Part shown: positions 35,171-46,985 of the stretch, in pieces
How positions within the stretch are numbered: the stretch's first letter is position 1
Layout of the letters: each line of letters begins with the position of its first letter
Assembly (NCBI RefSeq): GCF_035222485.1
Contig: NC_085920.1
Location: forward strand, 2,852,001-2,916,000
DNA length: 64,000 nucleotides
Direction: 5' to 3'
Source of the DNA: Podospora pseudoanserina
Taxonomy: Eukaryota; Ascomycota; Sordariomycetes; Sordariales; Podosporaceae
Position numbers and translations under genes: made by a program
Notes under the pieces: model-generated
What the model was told of the DNA's origin: nothing
Database searches by the model: none
Seen by the model: only the letters and a program-made list of their open reading frames with translations

Positions 35171-37022
35171 ATGCCTGCGGTAGATGTGGCTATGAAGAGG
35201 AGTGTAGGGGAAGGGTTCTTGGACTTGCTGGCTCGCGCGATTCGTCCGGCTCTCGTGCGGAGAAATCTTGAGGGACAGATTGGAGATGTCCGGGCAACAT
35301 TCGCCAGTTGGGACAGCTGCATGGCGGAATCCTATTGCAAGTGGGTTATTCTCTTTGCCGCCGAGCTTTGGGTATATTGCTGACGCGTTGCTGTTTAGAT
35401 GGTTAGTAATCGGGCTCATGATTCTTGGGGGTATCATCATTTTCTCAGTGCTATGGTGCATCATTCGCTGCGCGTGCTGCGCCAAATCATGTTGCTGCTC
35501 GTGCTTCAAGTGTCTCCAGTGCTGCGGTAATTGCTGCGGGTGCTGTGACCCTCCAAGGGGTGACCGAAGGCAGTATCTTGACGAGCCGTACATCCCGCCA
35601 AATCAGGGTTACAAGTCGCAGGAGCCTATGCACCTTGGGTATGACAGTCGCCCTACTGCACCCCCTGTTTTTAGTGGCGGTGGTGGTGGTGGTGGTGGAT
35701 ATGCCGCTTCGACGGGCGTGACAAGCAAACCCCAATATGCTGAATTCGATGTCAGCAAGAACAAGCCTGGAAATGAAGATGCACTTCCCGAGATGCCGAG
35801 CTGGGAAGGTGCGGAGAGCAAGAAGATCGTGTTGGAAGAGGAGGAGGAGGCCGTGGAGATGAACCAGTTGAAGAAGCCCGAAGCCAACTCACCAAACGCG
35901 CAAAGCCCGACCATGATGAATGGAGTGGCTGCGGCGGGTGCGATACCTGGGCGTGGCTCTACGAGCCCGAACCCGGGGAGCAGAAGCCCTTACGGACCAC
36001 CAGGCGCTGGAGCACAATCTAATGGATACTTCCCTCCAGGGGCTGTGGCTAACGATCCATACAACCAGACTGCGCAGAGTTACAACCAGCCAGCGGGTGG
36101 TTATGGACAGCCGGGTCAAGGGTACGGTATGGCTCCAGGTGCAAACGGACCAGGTGCAGTGGGAATAGGTGCAATTGGACCAGGCGCAATGGGGCCAGGT
36201 GCAAGCGGACCAGGACGTAGGTCTCCTGGTAACGTTGGCGGCGGGTATAATACTGGGTATGACAACAATGACTATGGACAGCCGGGCTACGGACAACAGG
36301 GCTATGGACAGCAACAGCAAGGTGTGACACCTCGGCAGACGGGACAGGGTGGTGGATATGACAACTATGGCGATATCTACGACAGCTACGGCACTGGGAC
36401 GAATCAACCGTATGGTGGCGCTCAGGAACTGGACGCTGGCAGCTATGGGCAACCCCCCTCAGCACAACCAGCTGCTGGACCTCAGGCGGGTTATGGAGGA
36501 GCCTATGGCCAAGGCCAAAGACGGACACCTGGCCCTCAAGCCGATGCAGGGTATGGCAACCCCAACCAAAGACGGACGCCCGGACCCCAGAGTGATTACA
36601 ACAATGGCTATGGTGGAAGCCCAAGACGCACCCCTGCGCCTCAGGATAGCTACGGCGGCGGCGGTTATGATGCTCCCGCCCCAGCATATGGCAGCAGCCA
36701 GGACAGACGGTCGCCTGGTCCCCAGCAAGGATACGGCCGCCCACCCCCCAACAGACAATACTCGTCGTCTGACTCTCGCGGTCCACAACGTCAGTACTCG
36801 GGCAACGACGTGAGCTCGTCCTCCGACAACATGGGAGGGTTTGATTTCGGCACAAGCTATAGCCGTCCATCACAACAGCAGATACAACCAAACAGCGGAT
36901 ACGGCCGTCCTCCACAAGCACAGCAGAGCAGTGGATACAGGCAAGCGACGACTCCCGTAGTGGAGGAGCAGAGCGCGGCGTACCCGGGGTATAAGCCTTA
37001 TTCACCTGGACCTCCCAATTGA
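35171..37022 (+). CDS. Single-pass membrane protein with 15-Cys cluster and Gly/Tyr/Gln/Pro repeats (fibroin-3-like)
   Basis: Exons are 35171-35340 and 35399-37022, giving 597 residues. The N-terminal 57 residues are followed by one membrane helix (WLVIGLMILGGIIIFSVLW, about 58-76) and then about 15 cysteines within some 32 residues. The long tail contains a Gly run, an acidic patch, GPGA-type repeats and four copies of a heptad-like RR(T/S)P(G/A)PQ unit spaced within YGG/YGQ-rich sequence. Such proteins are common in Sordariomycetes and are often labelled fibroin-3 related; the function is unknown. The juxtamembrane cysteines could be palmitoylated or bind metal. The donor is GTGGGT and the acceptor TTTAG, both forced by phase. 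Homology by composition alone is unsafe. Confidence 0.82.
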
Positions 37023-40000
37023 TAAGTTGGTTTGTGATACCCTGATCTTTTTTGTATAATGGAATGTATTGTACAGTTCCCTATGGGAAGGATGTGTGTT
37101 GGCTGCCAGCTGAGCTTGCGGCAGGGGGGTTTGGGATGTTCATTGATGATCTCTTTTCTTTTTCTCGAAATTTTTGAACATGGTGTGGAGAAGGGGCATG
37201 ATAGATGGTGTTTTTATGATTATTGTCTTTCGTTTATGATGATTTTGGGAAGAGGGGGGGGGGTTCATGTTAAGGCGCTTTTTGCAAAGAGGGTGGGGTT
37301 TTCGATTCGAACTTGTGGTAAGAAGCAAAGTTGACTTTTATTTTTGGTTTTCTCGGGAAAAAGGGAAACAGACCCTGGTGGTGGCTATTTAGGGTGGTGG
37401 TGGCTTGGATCGCATTTAATGGGGTCAGTGGTTGTATATAGGTGACCTACGACAGATGTGGTGAATGTACCTGGTTGTTCCTAAGTACGTGGGTGGGCGG
37501 TTTTGACCGGTGTTGGGTTGTAGAATGATATGTCATTCGCAAAACTGCTGTTAAGCGCTGGGATTGAGGCTTTGTGGTGCATGCGTGTCTTGTTGGCTGC
37601 TTGGGTGATGATGATGCCTTGGGCTAGTCTTTGGGGGGATTTGCAGTTGTCTGGGAGGGATGTTTGACGTGGTTGACGGTGAGCCAAGGGATAGAGCTCA
37701 GAAGGAAGGGTATGCAAACTGACAGGAATAGGGTGAGCCGCTGCTATCAACTCGGCGGTTTGGTATGGAAGGCTCACGAAGCATTAATAAACATGGCCCT
37801 GCCTAATAATAAGTCAGGTTTGTCCTCAACAAGATATCTGCATTGTCGAGGACCATGTTGCAAGCGCTGACAACCTCCAGAACTTGGTATGTTGGATGTG
37901 TCGGCCAGCTCCCTTGTTATTGACCGTCCATCCAACGGACCATGTAGGAACACGGAAGAAAGGTAGGTAGGTGTGTTACGAGCTGCCCAACAAGGCAGAA
38001 GAAGAAAAAACTCTTCATCGTCCGCGAGTTCAATCTCGGCCTTTTCTTATTATTATGCTAATCCGCTGAGAATTTCTTTGCAAATGTCATCGGGGTTCCG
38101 TATTCCCCGGACTTGGTTCGTACTTTTCGTATACCATGTCCGTTGCCGGAGTAAAGAAAGTCATTCGTTCTCGGAGCGATACAATGATCATGTTTTGGTA
38201 ATGTATGTGTATTCAGGCAGAATTAGGTGACACAGCAGCGGCAGCCAGTCAAGGGTCCTCTTCGGACTTTTTTTTCTTTCTGAAATTCTAGAACATGATT
38301 TTCGTCCTCGTTTTTGTGTAACTTGGAAAACTAGCAAATGATGTTGTGCTGTGGTGCTTGTGTAATTGTTGCATTTCCAAGAAGCCCTACAGGTTGGTCC
38401 GGTCGATTGTGGGTTGATTGTACACGCAAGCCAAAACAGGTAGGTATGGTTGGTTGGCAGAGGTATATCTTAACGGACTTGGGCTGAATGTGAGGTTGGT
38501 GGAGTTTGTGGTCATCTTTGGGGGGTTGGGTACCTATGTTGCTTGGTCGGATGATAGGTCTGGGGGGTTTGGAATCATAACTTCGAGTCTGTTTTGAGCC
38601 GTTTGACTGGCTTTGGCCGTTGTCTTTTGACCGTTTAACAGAGCCTCATGAGCGGCTAAAACCCGCACCAGGCGGAGCTGTAGGATCCAACGGCTGGGTG
38701 TTGTCAGCTGTTGAAGTCTACCGCACGTCTCTGCGCTTAGAGATCAGATCTGTTGGTTGGATGATCGAACGAGTCATTCAACATAGCCAGCTAGCCAGCA
38801 GCAGCAGTTTCCTTCCTTTCGGGTGCGCGGGAGCCGGTAGTGGTGACGCGGGTTGTGCGGAAAGTTTAAAAGATCCCCCCAACCCGCCCAAGCCTACTGA
38901 CGTGGTCTGGTGGCGGTGCAAAACTGGAATGATGAGTTGACGTGCGTGCTCCATTCAGAGCTCCGTATTGGATGGTGGAGAGATTTCTAAATCCGAACAT
39001 TTTCTACGGATGCTAGGAAAATAGGAGTTCCGAATTGAAGACGGAGAATGGGGAAATGGTTGCGAAAGTTTTCCGTTTCACTTCTTCCCGACTGTTTGAG
39101 CTACTGTTGGTCGAAAAAGATCAGGTGAAGTTCTGATCTCAACGGTCGACGGGCGATTGGGAAGTCTATTTCCGCGCTTCTAGAAAAAAACGATCTCGTT
39201 AGAAATCTGGGGATGAGCCCCGCCAAGCACACAACTCAATTTTGGCCACCCTGCAAGCGGCAGGCATCTGATCTTTTTTAAAATCAACGCTTGCACTGGA
39301 AGAGGAAGGACAAGTTGCAGGGGTTTGGGGCGCCAAGTATGACGTTGTCTTGAGGCCTTTGCTCCCATTTCTCCAGAATTTGGACGCTTGGGGGGGCAAG
39401 CCCAAGAAATCACAGAAATGAAAAGAAATCTTCCGGTGGTCTTGGTGTAATGCAGGATTGCTGGGCAGGAATATGCCCCTTTTTTTTCCTGTCTCTCCCA
39501 CGCACATAGGGACAGGTGACAAGACTGAAGATGCGTGCGGGTATGTGTGGACAACAAACTTTGCTGATCGCCCAGAGGCCATGTCAAACACCGAACGAAG
39601 CATTGTACCTGTCTTGTTAGAAAGAGAGAGACATGCAGTATTTATTGGCCGAGAATGAAGGATGAAAAAGAAGCGTTTAGACCTGAGCTTCGGCCGTGGA
39701 AGTCATTGCTGCCGGCGTATTCGGAGAGCCCCCGCCAAGTCACCTACGTACAATCTTATGTTTTTTGATCCTGCAGTGTTGGGCCTCCACGTTGTGAAGG
39801 GACCTCCTTGTCTAACTGCTCGAGTGTCCATCTTTTCCCTTTTTTATTCCCCCCTTTGCAAACGACCCAACGGATTTTTGTCCATCACCACACCAACTCT
39901 CAACAGAGAACGGGCGACTCCAGCAGCTCGTCAAGGTTACCGCTGTTATCGACTCTCCACCGGTGAATCGGTCGATCCACTTGGTGTTCCAGCTACCGAA

Positions 40001-40159
40001 GGGTCCTGCTCGGCGTCCCAAGCCGTCGATCGTTTGGATTTGTACACAGACTACCGTCTGGGAGTTTGAATGGACTAATTAAAAAAGACACTGGGGATTT
40101 CTGGGCTGGCTGGGTGAGGCTAAAACATTTTACACAACCAAAACTGCTCAGCCGACACC
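37023..40159. other. 3.1-kb intergenic region
   Basis: No supported gene is present. Several GGTAGGTA and GGTTGGTTGG short runs occur (near 37968 and 38440). Open frames here lack ATG or protein-like content. Neighbouring genes are both on the plus strand, so this is 3' UTR plus the promoter of the next gene. Confidence 0.5.
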
Positions 40160-43100
40160 ATGTCGAGTAAGTCGCCCAATGGTCGTATGAGCGTCTTTGG
40201 TTTGCGGCTTCCCGAGTTTCACTTTGAAAAAGAAAGCCAGGACAAGAGCGAGGGAGAAACAGACGTAACTAGTCTTGGCAGCAGCACAAGCAGCGAGCTC
40301 TCTGCAAAGACCGAGAGGCCTGCTACGCCACGTTCCGAGACGAATAGCGGCAGCTCTGTTACCGGGCATTGCTGTACGTACCCAAGCACAAGCCTAGTGT
40401 GTACGAGCCAGAACAGTGGGTTCCGAAGATCTGGGTTCATGGTTGCTCACCACGCGTTTTCATGCAGATTCGCACCGTCGTTTCCCTTCTCAGCCCCAGA
40501 ACAGGCCGATCCATCGAAAACCGGTTCCGAGCAAGTCTTATACCCCCTGTACCCCGCCAAACAATACCAACGCAGCTCCAACCACCACCACCACTACCAC
40601 CACCACCAGCAAAAACTACACCAACTCGACCGGCCCCTTTGAGCCGCCTAATGAACCGGTCAGTAACGTGAAGAGTAACGACTCACCTCTTCAGCCTGTA
40701 ACCAATTTCGCGCCTTCCTCACCACCACGCCCACACCACAACGTCTTGGGCTCTCCCTTCCAGCCCAAAAAAGCTCCCACCATGCCCGTCTCCAAACCCC
40801 CTCCGCAGCAGGCCATACCGGCCATCCATCCACGCCTAGCTTCACCTCCCCGCGGCGTACCGGATGTCATGACGACGGCAGCTACCCCGGCGGCCACCAC
40901 AGAACCCAGAAAGCTACAGAGAAACAGAAGCCCCTCCCCCGAAGGCCCTCCTCCATCGGCGGCGGCCAACAAGCTCCATGCAAACCGTCTTCACCCTCGT
41001 CACCAATCCCCAGGTGCGGCGCCTAGAGGTCGCAGTGTCTCGGCCCAGCCACCCACAGGAGGAGGACCAAGGGGACTCTCTGTCGATGCTTCCAGGGCAG
41101 TGTCCAACCCACTCGAGTTCCGTGCGGACTCGCAGCCACGGTCCAGCGAAGCAGGAGGGAACCTCAGTCCCACCACTGCGGCCGGCGGTGCTGCCCCTCC
41201 AGAAACCAAGAAGAAAGTACGGAAGAGCTGGCTGCCTGGGGCAAGGTCGAGGTCCAACTCGAACGACTTGGGGAAGCCAAAGGGCACAGGAGCGTGGATC
41301 ATGTCGCCGGATAACCAGGTGGATTACAATGTCGCTCCCTTGTTTACCGGGGATAAGGTGAGCAACCTCGATCATGAAATGCTTGGCGAAATCACACTTC
41401 TGACCTTAATTTCTGATGTCATAGGTCCCCGAGCTATGGAACGAACAGGGGAATGTGCTGGTGTACCTGCACCCAAAGGAAAGAGGGCTCGGGCCTTCGT
41501 TTAGGGTGCATGATTATGCGTTCAGTTCGTCGTTGATACTGAACGAGCTGTTGGTGCAGGAGATGATGGCCTCGGCGGCGATGAGCTCCGACTTTTTGGG
41601 GGTGGATGACGCCGAACGGCGCCAACAACGGCCGGGGCTGCAGTCGCGGAATTCGGGAGGGGGCGGTGGTCTTGTTGCTGATGGGCACTTGTATCTGCCT
41701 CTTGGGAACAACGAGGTGGACTGCCTCGTGGCGGCGAGAAACCTGTTTGCGTTTTTGACGAACCAGCCTTTGGTCGGGACGCCTCAGCAGCCGACGCTGT
41801 TTCAAGCGCTCATTCAGATTTCGGAGCAGTTGAGGCAGTTCCAGTTTACGAATTATGACGGGACTTCGTACGGCGAGTCGGTGGACGGGTCGTTTGATAT
41901 GCTTCTTGATCAGTTTCACATCGCCGATGTTAGACACAGCCGAGAGAAGACGATTGAGGGTTTGGTGTTGGGGGAGCACATGAAGTCTTGGAACTTGTAC
42001 AACGAAGCGTTTTCTCATGCGGTGGGGAAGTATGAGAGCTTGCTTGAGCTTAAACTCCCGCTCTACAACAGCATCTCGACCGTCACGAGGGAAAGGCTGG
42101 AGCGCGCTCATCTGAGTCTTGCCAACCGCCAGGCCAACGTCCAAGGCCGCCTCGAAAACTTTGAGTATCCCTCTCTCTTCGCCGGCACCGCCAGCTCCAC
42201 CTCCAACCCAGACTACCGCATCGTCCGCTTCAAAGAATGGCGCGCCGCGTTTTCCAGGATGAGGACGTTTGTCCTGGGGTACTACAAGGACTTGTTCGGG
42301 TCCTGGCCACCAAAGGCGCGCTCGAAAAAGAACCACTTTACCCAGTCTGGTCTCAACCGCCAGTGTCTAAAGATGCTGTATTCCGACCTCTGCGCGCTGT
42401 ATGACCTCTTGGTGGACAGACAGTCGATCACGCCCCGGGTGATCGACCAGGACTACTACGGCGCCGACTCGAAGAACGCAGAGGGAAAAGAAGACAAGAA
42501 CAAGCCCAGCATGGAGCTCATCCCGGCGTGCGTCTCCGCCCTGAGGCAGATGCTCTCCGAGTTTGAAAAGTCTTCCCCGCCGGTGCTGCCGCCCATCCCG
42601 TTTGACATACCCAAGATCCCGACCATGACGGCCATCTACGAGACGTACGACAACCTGCCCGACAAGAAGAAGGCCAAGTTTGACAAGGGTTTACAGGCGC
42701 ACGAGCTGCAGCTGATCATGATCAAGTCGAGGAACATGGACACGGACGCGCTGGGCATGCCTTTTTTGCAGGCGTACAAGGAGTTTGAGCTGAAGGAGGC
42801 CAAGGGGGTGCACCCGCACGACTTGATTGATCACCGGATTGGGCACTGGTTGTTTTTGTATGTCACGCTGCAGAGCCTGCCGATGCTGGTGGTGGACGCG
42901 CCCGGGTTGCATTACACGGAGGGGGTGGAGTACTTTTTGTGCGAGGCGCCGCAGGGGAACCCGCCGTGGAGGGCCGAGGACGTGGGGGAGGTGAGGAAGA
43001 TGTGGTATCAGACTGCCGATCAGAAGACTGTGGAGCTGAGCGCGGATGTGGTGCTCTTTAGTGTGGAGGGGGTTTACATGAGGAGTCATTGTTGGCTGGC

Positions 43101-43836
43101 GGGGAAGGAGTGGGAGGCGCAGAACAAGGAGGGGTGGGTTAATGGGAATGGGTTGGCGGTGCCGGGGCCAACGGCGGGACAGATTGGGGTTGCGCTTGGG
43201 GGGGAGGGGGGAGGGCTGGGGACAGATGATATGATGGTGGCGGGGGGGTTGCCTTTTGCTAGCCCGTTGCATCCTCCCAGGGCTGTGTTTGCGGATATGG
43301 ATCCGTTTAATGCTGGGGTGGGGGGGGGACATTCGAGAAGGGATTCGGATGGGAGTGTTGCTGCGCCGGGGTCATCGCAGGTGAGGGCACGGAGTGGGAG
43401 TCCGGCGCATCGGGCTAGGCATGCTTATCGGGCGAGTATTGCCATGGGGCTGGAGCCGTTGCCGCATGTGGGGAGTGACGCGCCGCCTCTGCCCGGGGAC
43501 AGGACGTCTCGGGTGCCGAGTGCGGGGTCTGGGTCGAGCAGCCCTGGGTTTACCGGTGGGATATACGGGCCGGGCGGGCTGAGGGCGAGCAGGTCGGCGG
43601 TGAACTTGACCGGCCAGCAGGGGCAGCAGTGGCATGTGGGGGATACGCATATGGGAATGGGATCTAGGAAGTCGAGTTATGGTGGTGCTGGGGGTTTGCC
43701 CGGGGGGCCACCACCTGCTATTCCTGCCGCAGGGCAAGGACACTCGAGGGAAGGGTCTCAGGGTGGGAGCACGTTTGATGATATCTTGAAGGGAATGGAC
43801 ACGGGAAAGAAGAAGAAGAAGGGGTTGTTTTTCTGA
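40160..43836 (+). CDS. Large fungal protein of unknown function (possibly DUF8004 family)
   Basis: Exons are 40160-40373, 40468-41357 and 41425-43836, giving 1171 residues. The first 300 residues are disordered, with Ser/Pro/Thr-rich sequence and a Thr run. A conserved part starts at WIMSPDNQVDYNVAPLFTGDK, crosses the second intron into VPELWNEQGNVLVYLHPK and runs to about residue 950: FHIADVR (532-538), LLELKL (574-579), LKMLYSDLCALYDLLVDRQS (about 683-702), then GHWLFLYVTLQSLPMLVVDAPGLHYTEGVEYFLCEAP. The tail is Gly/Ser-rich and ends GKKKKKGLFF. I recall this as an Ascomycete family named DUF8004, but I am not certain. No catalytic motif is evident. The first intron is supported by phase and splice consensus only. 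Coding-strand composition flips from C-rich to G-rich. Confidence 0.85.
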
Positions 43837-46800
43837 AAAAGGAGGGTGTTACTTTGTTGACAGGCAGGCCGGCGCTTTTGTTTGGAAATGGTTAGGGTTG
43901 GGGCAGGGGATACAGGACAGATCAGTGACCATTTTCTTTTTTCTTTTTTTGCACATGTTTTATCTTGATTACCTTTATTTAACTCTAAACTTGTTTGTGA
44001 AAGAAAGAGAGATACTTGCATCTGGATAGATGATACCCACAACTTGTATATTCTTTCGGGTTTCTTGGTTTTGCTATCTTGGACTTTTTATTTTTATTTT
44101 AGTTTGGGGCTGCTTTATATTGATTTGAGGTACTTGTTGAGATAGTTGAGATAACACTTGAACAAAGACACTAAACTGAATATTTTCTTGTTTGCCCTCC
44201 TGTTGTCTGGCTGTGGAATATCGGTGTTGCAGTTCAATGATATTAGAAGCACATCAGATGAGGCACTCGTGAATATCTTTCTCAAGATCAAATCTTTTTA
44301 TTTCTGGAGAAATCACAAGCTACCTACCTTACCCAAGCTAAAATCTTGACTGGAAAATGGGAAGATGAATTAGCCAAGGAAGCGAAGTACATTGTGCAGC
44401 ATATGCAGGTACCACAGTGCACTAATGCAACTTTCACATGATACTCGAAGCTCGATGTGGAAGTGACAAGTGGGTGGGAGGGGGTTCAGCTACCGCAGCC
44501 TCGTCTCTTTTGCCCATTCAGTGGTTTTTGAATTTCCGCTTCTTTTTTCCAATCTTTCACCGTGGCCGCCGCTTCAAAAAGACACACACATGAACATGGT
44601 CGAGATGGCCAATCTTCTCACCACGTCCAGTGATGTCGGTCATTGTTTTCTCAGGCTGGTAAAGCACGCAGACCTAGATAGATCGTCATGATGGGAAGCT
44701 GAGCTTTTGGACGTGATAATACAAACTCCATCTCATTGGCTGCCTCGGACTTGAACTTGGGAACTGGATGTGGTTGTTGTAAGTTGATTCACAATATTAC
44801 CAAAGTTGTATCATCCAGTGAGGCTATCCCTAGACAGAGGTTCAACTGCCATACGAGCGAGGTCTCATTGGGGTCGGTGTTTCAAGCCTTCTTCTTCCAC
44901 GACCATGATTGACGATCTGGGGTCCAAAAACCCCAACAGCACACTCTCCTATACCTTACCCGCAGATGTATATCGTCGGATCCTCGGTATCCGGCAACCA
45001 CCTCGACTTCCACATCTGGCCCCCAAATGTAAAAATCCATCTACATGGCGGCTGCCTCCCTGGCTGACGCCTCAACCCTCCATTTCCAATCTTGCCCTCA
45101 TTGGCACTTGTAAATCAATATAGTAAAAAATCCTGATAGAGTCATCTCACTTGAAAATGTTCCCATGTATCTATATTGATTCAGCTAAACACCAGGCTCC
45201 AAGCCAAACAACGCCATTACCAGCCTCATCCCATAAATTATCTACCTACCCACCATACCCAACCGTCCTCAAAATACCAGTCTGCCTAGGTAGGTAGGTA
45301 GGCATTTACCAAAGACAAGAAAAATGAGGACATCACAATGCCACACAACCTTACCCGCATGCGCAAATGCAAAATCCCGAGATCTCGGTAGTGGTGGTGG
45401 TGACATAGCTGCCCAAGGCCATCAGCCAACCCTTCTCAAAACAGCAAATCTCCCAAATCATAAAACACATCATCAAGGCAGACTGCGCAAATCCAACATC
45501 AACACCCAACACCCCCATCTGCGGCATGGCGTCCGGCCCAACACACCACACACGGCGCCGATGCATGCGCACCACCCTCCAAGAGCAACATCTCAATTGT
45601 ACCATGTGGTGCATGTCTTGGTAGTAACTAGTCCATGTGCACAGTGACAGTGACAAAAAAGTGACAGCTGCGCGTAACACCCCTTCCCCCCACCTACGTA
45701 ACCCTCCTTCTTGCTTGAGCTTGTATTTGAATTTGTACCCAAGATATCATTCAAGTTGCTTGTCCCCCTTTTTTTTTTTTTTTTCCTTTTTGCGCCCGCG
45801 CATTGGCGCTCGTCAGATCCCACCCAAGGCCGACTTTGACTCACCTTAAAACAACAACACAAACAATAATGAGTGCTTACCTAATAAAAATAAAAAAAAA
45901 ACCGCCTACCGTTCCAGGAAAGCAACAATCAACACGAAATCAGATCAAAGCTGGCTGTATGAAATCCGGCCTGTGCAGACGCTGGCTGGCCGGAGGTTCT
46001 TGTCTAAACTCTGATGGTGGGGTGGCATGGCGGATGATGGATGGTGGGTTGCATGCGAGAAGGGGCCGCCCCCCGTTGTGCAATGGCATGTCCCGCAAGG
46101 CTGGACCCAGACAAAAAAAAGCGTTGCTCCAATTCTCCGAAAGTTGAAGTTTCCCTTCAAGATGATGTTGTTCATCACCGCAAAATTTGGCAAGATTCGA
46201 AAACAATCCGACGGTCATAGAAACTTGAGATGGTCCATTTTCGCACAGGTAGGCTCCTGATAATCGCTCATGATCATTCGGCGCTCTTTGTGAACCTCTA
46301 AACGCTTCAGATCCACCTCGTCCTAGTTCGCGGCGTGCGGTATCAAAAAAAAGGCAAATGAGTTTTCGTAAATGCTGTCCTAGTCGTGTCTCGTCCATCC
46401 CTAGATCGCAAAAAGTATTCGATTTCATCAATTGTAACATTCGCGTCGCTATCCGCGTGCTGTGACGTGCGCATTTGAGCATAAGTGCCTCTCCCGTGCT
46501 CCCGCGGGCCGCCCAGAAGACACCATTTTCTGTAGCCCGTCTCGATTTCCGGTGAAGCAAGGCCTTTCCATTGGACGGTTGTATAAGTGTGTTAGAGCTG
46601 AATTGACCAATCAGACACCCCTGCCACACCGATTTTGGAAAACCGCCCAGGGCTCACACACCATGGAGGGGGGACCAGAGACTAGAGGAGGCTCTTCGAG
46701 CTGCCCCAAGGCACAGAAAACTCGACGAGAAACCCTCGCCTGGCTGCTTGTCTCTCCTCTTTTCTATACCCGTACCCTCTGGCCTTTAAAAGAAACATCT

Positions 46801-46985
46801 CGGTTTCCCCAGCTGGCCCGGACCTATCGTTGGACAAACGACCTCCTGAAGAGAAAGCTTTGCCGTATCGGTTGCCTTGTTTTGTGTCATTCGAACTTGG
46901 CTCACACTGGCCTGCTGTCTCATCCACATAACCACATACCTAGGCGCCGCTAGCCCCGTATTATTGATCCGATCTTGGACCAACC
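43837..46985. other. 3.1-kb intergenic region before the zinc-cluster gene
   Basis: There is no supported gene. It contains TAGG tandem units at 45287-45302, flanked by TGCCTA and TAGGCA so the element can form a hairpin (45283-45304), and a T tract near 45769-45784. Two long open frames (minus about 45940-46629, plus about 46462-46953) have no ATG at their start and do not resemble proteins. Confidence 0.5.
45283..45304 (+). repeat. TAGG tandem inside a short inverted repeat
   Basis: Four TAGG units (45287-45302) lie between TGCCTA and its complement TAGGCA. It belongs to the CTACC/GGTAG tracts scattered through the window. Confidence 0.8.

Noticed and set aside
38015-38045. GAGTTCAATCTC resembling a tRNA T-arm
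   Set aside because: The stem does not pair correctly, the invariant C after the T-loop is missing, and no acceptor or anticodon stem fits around it.
45940-46629. Minus-strand open frame of 229 codons
   Set aside because: It begins with GTG, has no domain-like pattern, and overlaps the upstream region of the zinc-cluster gene.
46462-46953. Plus-strand frame of 163 codons ahead of the zinc-cluster gene
   Set aside because: It has no ATG start and ends 33 bp before the real start; it looks like leader sequence.
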